64,000 nucleotides of DNA, taken from assembly GCA_023525715.1 (NCBI GenBank), contig CM042012.1, forward strand, positions 52,100,504-52,164,503, given 5' to 3'. The notes below the pieces were generated by a model. The model searched no databases, was not told the origin of the DNA, and saw only the letters and a program-made list of their open reading frames with translations. Origin of the DNA: Cichorium intybus. Lineage: Eukaryota; Streptophyta; Magnoliopsida; Asterales; Asteraceae. Of this stretch, positions 36,280 through 48,535 are shown one piece after another. The position numbers and the translations under genes are program-made. How positions within the stretch are numbered: position 1 is the first letter of the stretch; every line of letters starts with the position of its first letter.

Positions 36280-39242
36280 TGTAACACCCCTTTCTCAAAC
36301 CATATTTTCATAAATTTGAATTCAAAACATTTTAGAACATGTGATTACTAAAAGTCACTAATTTTTATTTTTTTTTTACAAGTTCTATACTGAAAGGGTA
36401 TTACAGACTCAATACATAAACCATAATTTAAACTTATCTGTAATTTACGCAGTCCCAGCTTCAAGGCACAATAAGTAACCTAGCTCCTGCTCCACTCACC
36501 TAAGTACATAACATTTAAAAACAAGTAGTACGTGAGACATAAAGTCTCGTGAGTAATATAGGTTTTAGACCCAAAACTTTTCCAAAACTTTTCTGCTCAA
36601 ACTTGATTTATAAATAAATAAACTACAAGAACATATTTTTCATAACATATCTCAAATCTCTTTTCTGGTATATCATTAAAACTTACAAACATTTTTCACA
36701 AAATTACTTCTTTTCTTAAAACTGCTTTCTTTATTTAAAACAGTTTTCTTTCTTTTAAAATACTTTCTCTATTCAAAAATACTTTCTTTCTCTTTTACTT
36801 GTGACCAACTAAAACTCATGAATTAATTTATTTTAATTCATTCTACTAGCTCACCTTGCGGGACAGAACAGATCCATCCGCTAGGTTTGCTCATTCTGTC
36901 TCCCCTTTGTAACTTGGAACGGATTCAAGCACAAGGGTATACTAAGCTAGACAACTACTTCGCGACGGGAGGTACCATCCCAGTAGTGTCTTCTGATCTC
37001 CCGATTATGTGGGTGACCCTAGTCCGGACAACTAGCTCTTACTCAACTAGCTCTTACTTCTTATATCGTTACTTTCTTTACTTTGCTTATTGAATTGGTC
37101 AAAGTGGAACACAATTTATTTTAAACTCAAACTCATAAACTTCTTTTTAACTTATAATCAAAATACTTTCAAACTAGCTTCAACATCTTTATCTCACTTG
37201 TGAAGCTTCTTTCAAAATAAATTTATAACTAAACTTCTTTAAAATCTGTTTAAAACACTTAGCTCATATATATAAAGAGCTACTTTCAAAACTGTTTCCA
37301 AACGTCAACATTTTAAATAACTGAAAATCTTACTTTCTGAAAATCATAACTTTACTATGTACTATAGAAATCCTCATATACTCACCTTGACGTTGCTACA
37401 AGTCTCTAGGCTTCTCGTATTCCTTTCCCTTTTTCGTGCTCAACCACATTTGAAGCACCACCTATACAAGTATTGTATATAAATACTCAATAAATACATA
37501 CTATAACTGACTTTACTGTTCTAAGGTCTCATACGTCTCAGCTCTAGGTTATAACAAATGTATAACCATTAATAAACTCGTTTTATAACTTTCTCCGAAA
37601 TACGCGTATTTTGCTACAGTATTCCCGAGGGGTCGTATTTCAGTTTCAACAATTTTCCATGAAATTTTATACTATATTAGACTTGTATTTCAAATTTGGA
37701 GTTATTTGGACAAGTCTAGCTCAAATCTCAAAAATCAAGTTTTTACAAAACTTGTTAATTGGCCACTGCCGCTACAGTGATTTTTCCGCAAGGTCGGTTT
37801 GCAAATTTGAAGGTTTCTTACATGTTTTCATACCATTTTAAGGCTATGGTATGAATTACAGACCAAACGGATACGCCTAGCATTGATTTGAAAACTCAAA
37901 AATTGGACAGGAGCCTGCCCAGTAAGAGCACGACTCGTGCTCTTTTTGTACTGGGGTTGGCACGACTCGTGCCTAAAGTACATGGCTATTTCTTGATTCT
38001 ACAGTGAGCACGACTCGTGCTCTAGCTAGTGTAAAAATGGCACGACTCGTGCCTAGTCTGCAGACTCAATTTTCAGTACGATTTTTGAGCTGCAGACCTC
38101 TATTTTGACCTATTAAGCACTTAATACATATCTTAATCGTAAGAGCACGACTCGTGCTCTTTTTGTACTGGGGTTGGCACGACTCGTGCCTAAAGTACAT
38201 GGCTATTTCTTGATTCTACAGTGAGCACGACTCGTGCTCTAGCTAGTGTAAAAATGGCACGACTCGTGCCTAGTCTACAGACTCAATTTTCAGTGCGATT
38301 TTTGAGCTGCAGACCTCTATTTTGACCTATTAAGCACTTAATACATATCTTAATCGTTTTACTATCATTCCATGACTAAAACCTTTGCTTTACATCAGGT
38401 TTTAAGCCATGGAATCACTGATTCCAATTCCATTTCTACAAAAACCCGTTTTTGATATTTTGCACCAAAAATCCATCTTTTTGAAATTAACCACTTAGGA
38501 GTGTCTTAATACATCCCAAGTGATCATTTGGACCTAACAAAACCATAAAAATCAACTTTGATCTTGCAAAACCCGTTTTTAGGGTTCTTGGTCAAAATTA
38601 CCATTTCTTGATTTTCAACACATTCTATAGCTAGAACATGTTGAATTGATGATTTTGAGCAAGATAATCCCACTAAACTCATGATTTCTGGAAAATCAGA
38701 AGTTGGGATTGATTTCCCGTTCAAGAATTTGAGTTCAAGGGCTAGATGGTTACCTCTTGGAGCTTGGAATTACTAATTCCTAAGCTTTTGTTCTTGATTC
38801 TTGGCAAATTCCTTGACCTTCTTCTTCTTCCTCTCGTTCTCTCTAGCTCTCTCTCGTTCTCTCCTGATTCTTCTAAAATGTTCTGGAGATTGAGAGTTAA
38901 TTAACTCTCTTATTTATAATTTTAATTTTATAAAATAATTACATTTTAGTCCTAAATTTCCATTTTCTTTACAAAAATGGTCCTAAGACCCAAATTCTTG
39001 CAAAAATGTCCCATTAACTTCCAACTTGACATTTTCTTAACATTTTTGGTTATTTTCATGTCAAATGACCATTTTGCCCTTTTTGGTCAAAGTTCACTAT
39101 TCACTCCGTAAAAACTCCAAATTTCACATAAACTTTTATTTCCCATTATATTATTTTACAAATACATATTATTACATATAATAGTCGTACAACATGACAA
39201 AAGACGGTTTTACCCTTGTTGAATTTTTCGCGGGTTCTTACA
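36280..39242 (-). repeat. Gypsy 3' LTR (2963 bp)
   Basis: Starts tgtaacacccc and ends cgcgggttcttaca. It is longer than its partner because of a 217-bp tandem duplication at about 37922-38355. Confidence 0.92.
37922..38355. repeat. 217-bp tandem duplication with cacgactcgtgc palindromes
   Basis: Two nearly identical copies starting gtaagagcacgactcgtgc at 37922 and 38139. Each contains four C-centred palindromes (agcacgactcgtgct or ggcacgactcgtgcc). The right LTR has a single copy (about 45124-45340). Confidence 0.9.
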
Positions 39243-39245
39243 GTC

Positions 39246-39256
39246 ACCCCTCCTTA
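39246..39256 (-). other. Gypsy polypurine tract
   Basis: On the + strand cacccctcctt lies three bases after the 3' LTR; its complement is the purine primer for plus-strand synthesis. Confidence 0.75.
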
Positions 39257-40452
39257 AGCGGATTCCGTCCTCGGAATCTTTTCGTAATTTGCGAAATTCG
39301 GATATCTTCTCTTCATCTCTCCTAGCATCTCCCAAGTTAGGTTTGACCCTAACGGGTGCTTCTAGTTGACTAGTTCAAGGTCAATCTCCTTGTTCCTTAG
39401 CTTCTTAGTCTGCATTTCTAGGATGGCTTCGGTTTCCTCAATCAGTTTGCTAGGAGTCTCCACCCTTAAGTTGGTATACGGTATTACTAATTCTTCTTTA
39501 CCAAAATACTTTTTCAAGTAGCATACATGAAAGGTATCATGTATTCCACTGAGTTCGGGTGGTAACTCTATCTTGAACGTCTGTAACCCAACTCTCTTCA
39601 GGATTCTGAAAGGTCCAATGTATATTGGACTCAACTTTCCTCTCTTGCCAAATCTGAGCAGTTCTTTCCATGGCGATACTTTTATCATCACCAAATCTCC
39701 TTCTTGCAAGTCATACGGTCCCTTCTTTAAATTTGAGTAACTCTTTTGCCGATCTTGTGCTGCTTTCATGTTGGCTTGAATCACTCCAATCTTTTCATTA
39801 GTTACTCTAGCAATCTCTGGTCCCGTAAGTTTAGTCTCACCAGCCTCCAACCAACATAAAGGAGTTCTACACTTTCTACCATATAATGCCTCAAAAGGTG
39901 GCACTTTAATGCTAGAATGGTAACTGTTGTTGTATGCAACTCCACTAATGGTAGATGTTCATCCCAACTACCTCCAAATTCCATCACGCATGACTGTAGC
40001 ATATCTTCTAATGTCTGGATCGTTCGTTCACTCTGACCATCCGTTTGTGGACGATACGCTGTACTTAGCTGAATTCTCGTCCCCATTTTCTCTTGTAACG
40101 CACTCCAAAAGTTAGAGGTAAATCTAGGGTCTCTGTCTGTCACGATGGACAACGGTGCACCACATCTTCTTAACACTTCATCTATATACAACTGGTCTAA
40201 CTGCTTCAATGGAGTAGTTTCTTTTATGGCTAGAAATAGTGCACTCTTGGTCAACCGATCCACTATGACCCATATACTATCATAACCTCTTCTCGTTCTC
40301 GGTAACCTGACAATAAAGTCCATGGTTACGTCTTCCCACTTTTCGGCTGGAATGTGCAATGACTGAGCACCTCCATGCGGGACTTGTTGTTCCGCCTTAA
40401 CTTGTGCACAAATGACACACTTGGAGATGTACCTAACTATCCTCTTCTTCAT
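39246..40452 (-). pseudogene. Gypsy integrase with degenerate tail
   Basis: The minus frame 40452-39802 encodes the end of the zinc-binding region (SKCVICAQVKAEQQ), then the DDE core: MDFIVRLP, VTDRDPRF and TDGQSERTIQTLEDM. A frameshift near 39890 moves to 39904-39362 (PPFEALYGRKCRTPLCW, GPFRILKRVGLQTFKIELPP, IHDTFHVCYLKKYF). A stop after LELVN is followed in frame by KHPLGSNLTWEMLGEMKRRY and PRTESA, resembling a chromodomain-type tail. Integrase would insert the cDNA; this copy cannot. Confidence 0.85.
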
Positions 40453-43400
40453 TACAGGACACCAATAGTGTCTTCTCAGATATTGATAAGTCTTGGTACC
40501 CCCTGGACGATATGGAATACTTTGACTTATGTGACACTTCTAAAATCAGCTTTCTCAGACCTCCTGCTTTCGGCACTCAAGTGCGGGTTCTAAAGTCTTT
40601 AGCTCTTGTCTACTTATCTCAAACTGCATATCTTCCTCGTTTCTTATTATTCAAGTCTATGCTTTTTTTTTCCAACATTTTTGTTGGACTGCTTTAATCT
40701 ATTCTATAATACTGGACACTAGCTCTATACACATCAATCTTGCATTAATTCTTTTCTCTGGAACTTTTCTACTCAATACATCTGCTGCTACATTTGCTTG
40801 CCTGAATGGTATAAAATCTCGCAAACATAATCACTGATCAACTCTAACTATCTTTTCTGTCTTATGTTCAACTTTATTTGAGTGAACACATACTGCAAAC
40901 TCTTGTGATCAGTGAATAACTTGCGCTTTACTCCATACAGGTAATGCCTCCTAATTTTTAAGGCAAATACAATCACTGCTAGCTCTATATCATAGGTAAT
41001 ATACTTTATTTCTATGGTTTTCAGCTATCTGGGAACATATACTATACTCTTACTCTTTTGCATCTACACACAGGTAAGCCCTCTATGTGAGGCATTACTG
41101 TATACTTCAAAATCTTCTGTCCCATCTGGTAATATAATGACAGACGCATTACTCGACTTCTCTTTTGATATAATTAAAGCTTTTACTTATTCTTCTTACT
41201 AGAGTAAATTTCATATTTTAAATTTACTTTCTCTTTCTTATTTTAGAAGCTCTATCACTTCATACTTTATTATAGAAAATTGACTTTCCAACCGTCAATC
41301 TATATTTCTAATTACTTCTTTCTTGTCGTTAGACTTAAATCTCATATTATCTTTATACAATTCCTTTAGAGGTTTTATAACTTCTTATATCTATATATAC
41401 TCGAAGAATTGACTCTTCAAAAGTCAATCGTTGTTCTTGCTTCTTTTGTCTTATCTTTCATCTTTAATTCTCGAAGAATTTTCTATTTTTTTTATAAGTA
41501 AAACCTTTTATATCAAAGATATTGCTATAATTTCTATTAAGGTTTTCTTTGTCTTTACTACTAGTTTTCATACATTCTCTTATCATCTTGTTACTTACAT
41601 GTATTACTTTTATAAATACATGTATTGTATCACTCTTTACTTATATCATTTTCACCTTTCGACATATTAACAATCTGAATATTTCTTTCTTTCTTTTTTT
41701 TATAATTTAGGAGATTTCAATCTCTTTTACTCATTATACTTTCTAATATAATCTTGTCCATTTCATTTCTCAGCTTTCTTACTGTACTCTTATGAGTACA
41801 CTTCTTATCTTTTTAGGTACCCCATGTACCTTTCTCATCTTATTACTTATGTTTTAATATTTTCTTGTACTTCTTATTTCTCATACTATTGCTTAGTTTA
41901 GCATTCTATCTCTTGTTTACTTTTTACTTGCTATGGCTAATGCCCTAAAATAACTTTTACTTCTCTTTTTTTTATTCTGACTGCATTATAACCGTATTTC
42001 AATAAAGATTGGCATTTCCGACTCAATAATTTCTTGTTTTATCTCGTTATACTTATTAAACATACATTACTTTCAAATTCATATAGATTACTTCCATATT
42101 TTTTTATAGACATTCAATCTCTATGTCTCTTACATTTTAGGTTTGATACTCAAAATTTCTTTTATTATTCTTTTTACCATTTCTCCCTATGTATCATAAG
42201 GCTATATGCCCAACACATTACACTGTTCTTTCATTTAAGCTTCATTTCTTTACTCTCTTTACTTTTATGTATCTTAAAGTGATACACGCTATACATTTTT
42301 TTTTATAGTTACTAGTCATATACTGACTATTTTTTTTTAAATCCTTGGCTACTTTTACCCGTTACTTCCGCTTAGAGGTAGTATCTTCCTGTCTCTTTAT
42401 TTTCGTTCTTAATTCATATTTATATGGTCACTAAATCTGATTTCAAATGACCATTTCTTGGATAACTGTCTTTACATTCTTCTCATTATCATTACTGTCT
42501 GTCTTATCTTTAACTGTTCGCCCAACACGTGGTTAGGCATTTAATCTCTATTTCTCAACTCATTCTCTTGCATTATAACAATGCAACTTGCTCATTGTCT
42601 TTAACGATTTTTTTTACTCGCTATAATATATTTCAGACTTAGTTATTTGCTTCAATTATTAGATATCTTTTATTAGTCACATTACCTTCAAGTTTTTTTT
42701 TTTTTACTTATATGTTTCCATTCTTCTTTCTTATATGAATTTAATTCATATATCTGTACTCACATTCTTTTCTAATATTTCCTTCTTTGGTCACTGTTGT
42801 GACATTACTCTTATTTTTATCTCATACTTCGTTTCCGTTAAACAATAGAAAATTTCAGTTATACTCTTTCTTGTATAGCTGTACTATATACTTCAGTACT
42901 TCTATTAACATTTTCCATACATTTATACATTCTGGCCATGTCTCTTTTACTAATCCCTGTCTTACTTTACGTTATTTCTCATATTATACGTTGGTTATCA
43001 TAACCACAAATTTTGCATTTTTCTTCGTCATTACATATACTTTATACTGCTTCATATAAGGTATGGGGTTTTCCCCACTACATACTTCGTATGTGTTACT
43101 TTATCTTTAACACTTTTTCTTTTTATACTTTAGTATTTCCAGTTATACTGGATTTTCTTCCATAGGTATATTGAATCTATACCCCTCAAACCTCTACACT
43201 TATCCTCTTACAGCTTCACATAATTCCTGTGTGGTTCCACCAGACTCAAATGTATATCCTATGATTAGAATAGTACGGGCCCATATTATTATAACCACCA
43301 ATACACATTTGCTTCCAGTTTACCACCAGGATTCATTTTCCTACTGTTATGAATTTACTTCTATCTCTACTTACTTTCTACATCATACTCAAGTGTGTAT

Positions 43401-43461
43401 TCTACTTAACTCCTACATAGTTTAAGTCTAGGTTCAAGTACTGACACCTAGTTCGCTTAAA
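40453..43461 (-). pseudogene. Heavily decayed gypsy reverse transcriptase/RNase H region
   Basis: RNase H can still be read near 40740-40910 on the minus strand (TDHKSLQYVFTQIKLNIRQK, then a stop where Trp is usual, then LELISDYVCEILYHSGK). Beyond about 41100 the + strand is strikingly rich in T and C and poor in G, with many stops, and no further domain can be named. The pattern suits extensive C-to-T change on this strand, or replacement by low-complexity DNA. Confidence 0.6.
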
Positions 43462-43464
43462 CTA

Positions 43465-43478
43465 TGGCTCTGATACCA
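43465..43478 (-). other. Gypsy primer binding site
   Basis: tggctctgatacca on the + strand; the complement is the Met-tRNA-type primer site, four bases from the 5' LTR. Confidence 0.85.
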
Positions 43479-43482
43479 AAAC

Positions 43483-46226
43483 TGTAACACCCCTTTCTCA
43501 AACCATATTTTCATAAATTTGAATTCAAAACATTTTAGAACATGTGATTACTAAAAGTCACTAATTTTTTTTTTACAAGTTCTATACTGAAAGGGTATTA
43601 CAGACTCAATACAGAAACCATAATTTAAACTTATCTGTAATTTACGCAGTCCCAGCTTCAAGGAACAATAAGTAACCTAGCTCCTGCTCCACTCACCTAA
43701 GTACATAGCATTTAAAAACAAGTAGTACGTGAGACATAAAGTCTCGTGAGTAATATGGGTTTTAGACCCAAAACTTTTCCAAAACTTTTCTGCTCAAACT
43801 TGATTTATAAATAAATAAACTACAAGAACATATTTTTCATAACATATCTCAAATCTCTTTTCTGGTATATCATTAAAACATACAAACATTTTTCACAAAA
43901 TTACTTCTTTTCTTAAAACTGCTTTCTTTATTTAAAACAATTTTCTTTCTTTTAAAATACTTTCTCTATTCAAAAATACTTTCTTTCTCTTTTACTTGTG
44001 ACCAACTAAAACTCATGAATTAATTTATTTTAATTCATTCTACTAGCTCACCTTGCGGGACAGAACAGATCCATCCGCTAGGTTTGCTCATTCTGTCTCC
44101 CCTTTGTAACTTGGAACGGATTCAAGCACAAGGGTATACTAAGCTAGACAACTACTTCGCGACGGGAGGTACCATCCCAGTAGTGTCTTCTGATCTCCCG
44201 ATTATGTGGGTGACCCTAGTCCGGACAACTAGCTCTTACTCAACTAGCTCTTACTTCTTATCTCGTTACTTTCTTTACTTTGCTTCTTGAATTGGTCAAA
44301 GTGGAACACAATTTATTTTAAACTCAAACTCATAAACTTCTTTTTAACTTATAATCAAAATACTTTCAAACTAGCTTCAACATCTTTATCTCACTTGTGA
44401 AGCTTCTTTCAAAATAAATTTATAACTAAACTTCTTTAAAATCTGTTTAAAACACTTAGCTCATATATATATATATAGAGCTACTTTCAAAACTGTTTCC
44501 AAACGTCAACATTTTAAATAACTGAAAATCTTACTTTCTGAAAATCATAACTTTACTATATACTATAGAAATCCTCATATACTCACCTTGACGTTGCTAC
44601 AAGTCTCTAGGCTTCTCGTATTCCTTTCCCTTTTTCGTGCTCAACCACGTTTGAAGCACCACCTATACAAGTATTGTATATAAATACTCAATAAATACAT
44701 ACTATAACTGACTTTACTGTTCTAAGGTCTCATACGTCTCAGCTCTAGGTTATAACAAATGTATAACCATTAATAAACTCGTTTTATAACTTTCTCCGAA
44801 ATACGCGTATTTTGCTACAGTATTCCCGAGGGGTCGTATTTCAGTTTCAACACTTTTCCATGAAATTTTATACTATATTAGACTTGTATTTCAAATTTGG
44901 AGTTATTTGGAAAAGTCTAGCTCAAATCTCAAAAATCAAGTTTTTACAAAACTTGTTAATTGGCCACTGCCGCTACAGTGATTTTTCCGCAAGGTCGGTT
45001 TGCAAATTTGAAAGTTTCTTACATGTTTTCGTACCATTTTAAGGCTATGGTACGAATTACAGACCAAACGGATACGCCTAGCATTGATTTCAAAACTCAA
45101 AAATTGGACAGGAGCCTGCCCAGTAAGAGCACGACTCGGGCTCTTTTTGTACTGGGGTTGGCACGACTCGTGCCTAAAGTACATGGCTATTTCTTGATTC
45201 TACAGTGAGCACGACTTGTGCTCTAGCTAGTGTAAAAATGGCACGACTCGTGCCTAGTCTGCAGACTCAATTTTCAGTGCGATTTTTGAGCTGCAGACCT
45301 CTATTTTGACCTATTAAGCACTTAATACATATCTTAATCGTTTTACTATCATTCCATGACTAAAACCCTTGCTTTACATCAGGTTTTAAGCCATGGAATC
45401 ACTGATTCCAATTCCATTTCTACAAAAACCCGTTTTTGATATTTTGCACCAAAAATCCATCTTTTTGAAATTAACCACTTAGGAGTGTCTTAATACATCC
45501 CAAGTGATCATTTGGACCTAACAAAACCATAAAAATCAACTTTGATCTTGCAAAACCCGTTTTTAGGGTTCTTGGTCAAAATTACCATTTCTTGATTTTC
45601 AACACATTCTATAGCTAGAACATGTTGAATTGATGATTTTGAGCAAGATAATCCCACTAAACTCATGATTTCTGGAAAATCAGAAGTTGGGATTGATTTC
45701 CCGTTCAAGAATTTGAGTTCAAGGGCTAGATGGTTACCTCTTGGAGCTTGGAATTACTAATTCCTAAGCTTTTGTTCTTGATTCTTGGCAAATTCCTTGA
45801 CCTTCTTCTTCTTCCTCTCGTTCTCTCTAGCTCTCTCTCGTTCTCTCCTGATTCTTCTAAAATGTTCTGGAGATTGAGAGTTAATTAACTCTCTTATTTA
45901 TAATTTTAATTTTATAAAATAATTACATTTTAGTCCTAAATTTCCATTTTCTTTACAAAAATGGTCCTAAGACCCAAATTCTTGCAAAAATGTCCCATTA
46001 ACTTCCAACTTGACATTTTATTAACATTTTTGGTTATTTTCATGTCAAATGACCATTTTGCCCTTTTTGGTCAAAGTTCACTATTCACTCCGTAAAAACT
46101 CCAAATTTCACATAAACTTTTATTTCCCATTATATTATTTTACAAATACATATTATTACATATAATAGTCGTACAACATGACAAAAGACGGTTTTACCCT
46201 TGTTGACTTTTTCGCGGGTTCTTACA
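43483..46226 (-). repeat. Gypsy 5' LTR (2744 bp)
   Basis: Matches 36280-39242 but lacks the second copy of the 217-bp unit. It is followed by the TSD atgag. Confidence 0.92.
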
Positions 46227-46231
46227 ATGAG

Positions 46232-47300
46232 CACCAAGGGTGCGATGTCCAAGGTGGAAGGCAAACAACGTGCTGGTATACCACTCCAGTTGGGTAGGTG
46301 CTTGCGGTGAAGCCTTAACTATGGTGTTCCAATCCCATGCATGATACCCTTCCATATTTTCATATATACCCCTACACTTTGATCAGTTTTGCAAATTAGT
46401 CTCCCCCCAACGGCTAAACAACGGCTTTTTTAATAAAATAATTTATTTTTTTTTAAATTTACCCAACTATAAATACCCTTTCTACCCCATTTAAAAATCA
46501 TTCATTTTTTTTCTCAACTTCATATACAATAAAAAACAAGATAATTTTTTTTTAAGAAAATGACTGGCAACGGAAATGGAAATATTCATTGGGGGTGGAC
46601 TCAACGTGAATAAGCAGCTTTGGCAACCGCCTACTCACCATCAATGAAGAGGTCCAACTAGAAAACAACAATCTATTCTGGGAACGTATGGAGGAATTGT
46701 TTCACGATATATTGGGCATAATACATTATCGGGGTAGACATCAGCTTCACAACAATGGAGGAATTTGTCGGTAAAACTGAGTAAATTTAACCAAATTTAC
46801 TTACACCTATCGGCGAATCGATAACCCGGGACAACCGACGATGAGATTGTCGGACAAGAGCTACAACAGTATCATGTATCACACAACACAGACTTTACGC
46901 ACATCGACGCGTGGAATGTTGTAAAAATTTCACTTAGGTATCGAAGAATTTAATTGTCGTTTTTAGGTTTTAATTTTCTGTTTCTAGGAATTTAATTATC
47001 GTGTTTAGGTTTTATTTACCCGTTTCTAATATTTTAATTATCGTGTACGAATTTTAAGTGTGTAATGTTTAAGTGTTTTTATTTAAAGGTTATTTGGTAA
47101 ATTTAGTTTTATTTATTTTGAAAGAATTCTTTAATTAAAAAAAAGTGAGTGATAGTAAAGGTATACCATTTTTATGAATTTAAGTAGTGAAATATTAGTG
47201 AGGGGAAAGTGAGGTGACGCCTACGTGACACTCAAATCCCTTGGGGTGAATGGTTACCATACCCCTTGATCTTAGGATGTTCTATTGAAATATTGTGTTT
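46232..47300 (+). pseudogene. Myb/SANT-like protein fragment (PIF-associated type)
   Basis: A TATA-like aactataaatac near 46463 precedes an ATG at 46560 opening MTGNGNGNIHWGWTQRE and then a stop. Downstream, other frames give ENNNLFWERMEELFHDILG (about 46665-46725), YRGRHQLHN and TDDEIVGQELQQYHVSHNTD followed by FTHIDAWNVVK (about 46835-46930). These match the layout of the plant Myb/SANT-like proteins found with PIF/Harbinger transposons, often annotated as GST T3-like. Several frameshifts and stops break it. The region to 47280 may be the rest of such an element; its ends are unclear. Confidence 0.5.
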
Positions 47301-47679
47301 AAATTTTGGGAGGTAGTAGGTATCGATTTTTAACTTAATTTGATTTTAGGTTGTAACGTTAATGAACGTAAAGTTGAAAGCGATGAATGATAAAGAAAAT
47401 GAAGGAAATTTCATCAAGTTACGTGGATTCAATAGTTCAATCGTCAAATTAGCCATGTTTTACAGGGAAAATATATTTTCTTAATTTATTCTATCCATCA
47501 TATCATATTTTTCAATCTCAAAACTTTCATTGTTCACACTGTAGAGAATTTCTAATGTTCGTAATTGAAAATTTATAAGTTTCATTTGACATTTTTTAAT
47601 ATAGTAACATTTTTTTATTGCAATTCTTATTCGGTATATGTAATGATGAAACTAATAAAAATTTAATCAAATCAAATAA

Positions 47680-47902
47680 GATCATCCTTATTCGGTTAAC
47701 CAAAGGAAATTGATCAGAAACAAAATAATGACATTTGGTTTGGTTTGGTTATTCGGTTTTAGTGTTTTGTGGTACCAGTTGTACATGTTTGTTATGGAAG
47801 AACTGGGAATAGGGTATTTGTTTGGAGAATTGATATTTCCACTTACGAAATTTATTCATCCATATGAAATATATGCTTTATTGACTTGTACGATAGCTGT
47901 AA
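47680..47902 (+). pseudogene. Unrecognised host reading frame, 5' part, split by copia-3
   Basis: An open frame with ATG at 47728 encodes a hydrophobic segment (LVWLFGFSVLWYQLYMFVME, YEIYALLTCTIAV) with two probable membrane spans. Removing copia-3 and one TSD copy leaves the frame open into 53161-53328 (VLYIMWMNQNFKWKYHFPF, DEYDTLNPDMPRHPGVAGFK), about 120 residues in total. I do not recognise the family. An open frame of this length in AT-rich DNA, continuous across the empty site, argues that it was coding before the insertion, perhaps as an exon. Confidence 0.4.
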
Positions 47903-48436
47903 TGTTGGGATATAACAAAACGAGTTAAGCACTTCAAACAAATCGATATTTGATTTCGGTGACACGAGCGGAATAAAATTACCGAAATAAACGGTAAACG
48001 AAAATGTAAAATCGGAACACAATATTTAACGTGGTTCGGTCACGGGATCACGACCTACGTCCACGGGCGAACGAGAGAGAGAGTTTTATTATCACCAAAG
48101 AAATTACAATCATACAAGGCCTAAACTGCCCTTGTAATCTGATCATTCACAATATTGTATCACTTAAATTTTTGGCTGCCAAATAAAGGCTCTGCACAAA
48201 AATACCTCACAATATATCTCTTTGGAATTTTTAGCTCACAAGAGTTTCTAATGTTTCCTCTTGATTTTTGCTTGTTGTTGGTGCATGTTCTCAACCAAAA
48301 AACCATGTATTTATACGCATGAGAATGCCATGTGAATGTGTAAATTGAAGTCAGGCGTGAAGAATATTTTCCAATTTTCCTCACCTACCATTTTGTTGAC
48401 TTTAATATTTGTTTGTTCAAACATTCATATTTAACA
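47903..48436 (-). repeat. Copia-3 3' LTR (534 bp)
   Basis: Starts tgttgggatataac and ends tatttaaca on the + strand. It contains cacgggatcacgacctacgtccacgg and a gagagagag run. Confidence 0.92.
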
Positions 48437-48535
48437 ATCTCCCACTTGAATGCTTGAACAACTTACTCTTGCTCTGCCATCCAAATTTTACAACGGTCAT
48501 TAAACACACACACTCTCTCGTTTATGCCCCTTTCC

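Larger units (their letters stand above)
36280..46226 (-). mobile_element. Ty3-gypsy element (9.9 kb), minus strand, TSD atgag
   Basis: LTRs 36280-39242 (3') and 43483-46226 (5') flank about 4.2 kb. An exact 5-bp duplication atgag lies at 36275-36279 and 46227-46231. A Met-type primer site lies next to the right LTR and a purine tract next to the left. Integrase motifs are of gypsy type with a broken chromodomain-like tail. The LTRs differ at about two dozen positions over 2.7 kb (about 0.9% by eye), so insertion was recent, yet pol is ruined. Confidence 0.92.

Noticed and set aside
36887..37093. Small open frames duplicated at 36887 and 44084, and at 38524 and 45508
   Set aside because: They are identical because they lie in the two LTRs of the gypsy element; nothing suggests coding.
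41014..43425. A run of small hydrophobic open frames on the + strand
   Set aside because: The T- and C-rich strand of decayed gypsy DNA yields Phe/Leu/Ser-rich frames by composition alone.
46227..47280. Complete PIF/Harbinger element with TIRs
   Set aside because: Only a vague similarity between ggtaccatgagcacc on the left and the complement of the right end; no clear 3-bp duplication. Kept as a protein fragment only.
47300..47680. Possible upstream exons of the split frame
   Set aside because: AT-rich with many stops; no splice sites or protein similarity strong enough to report.
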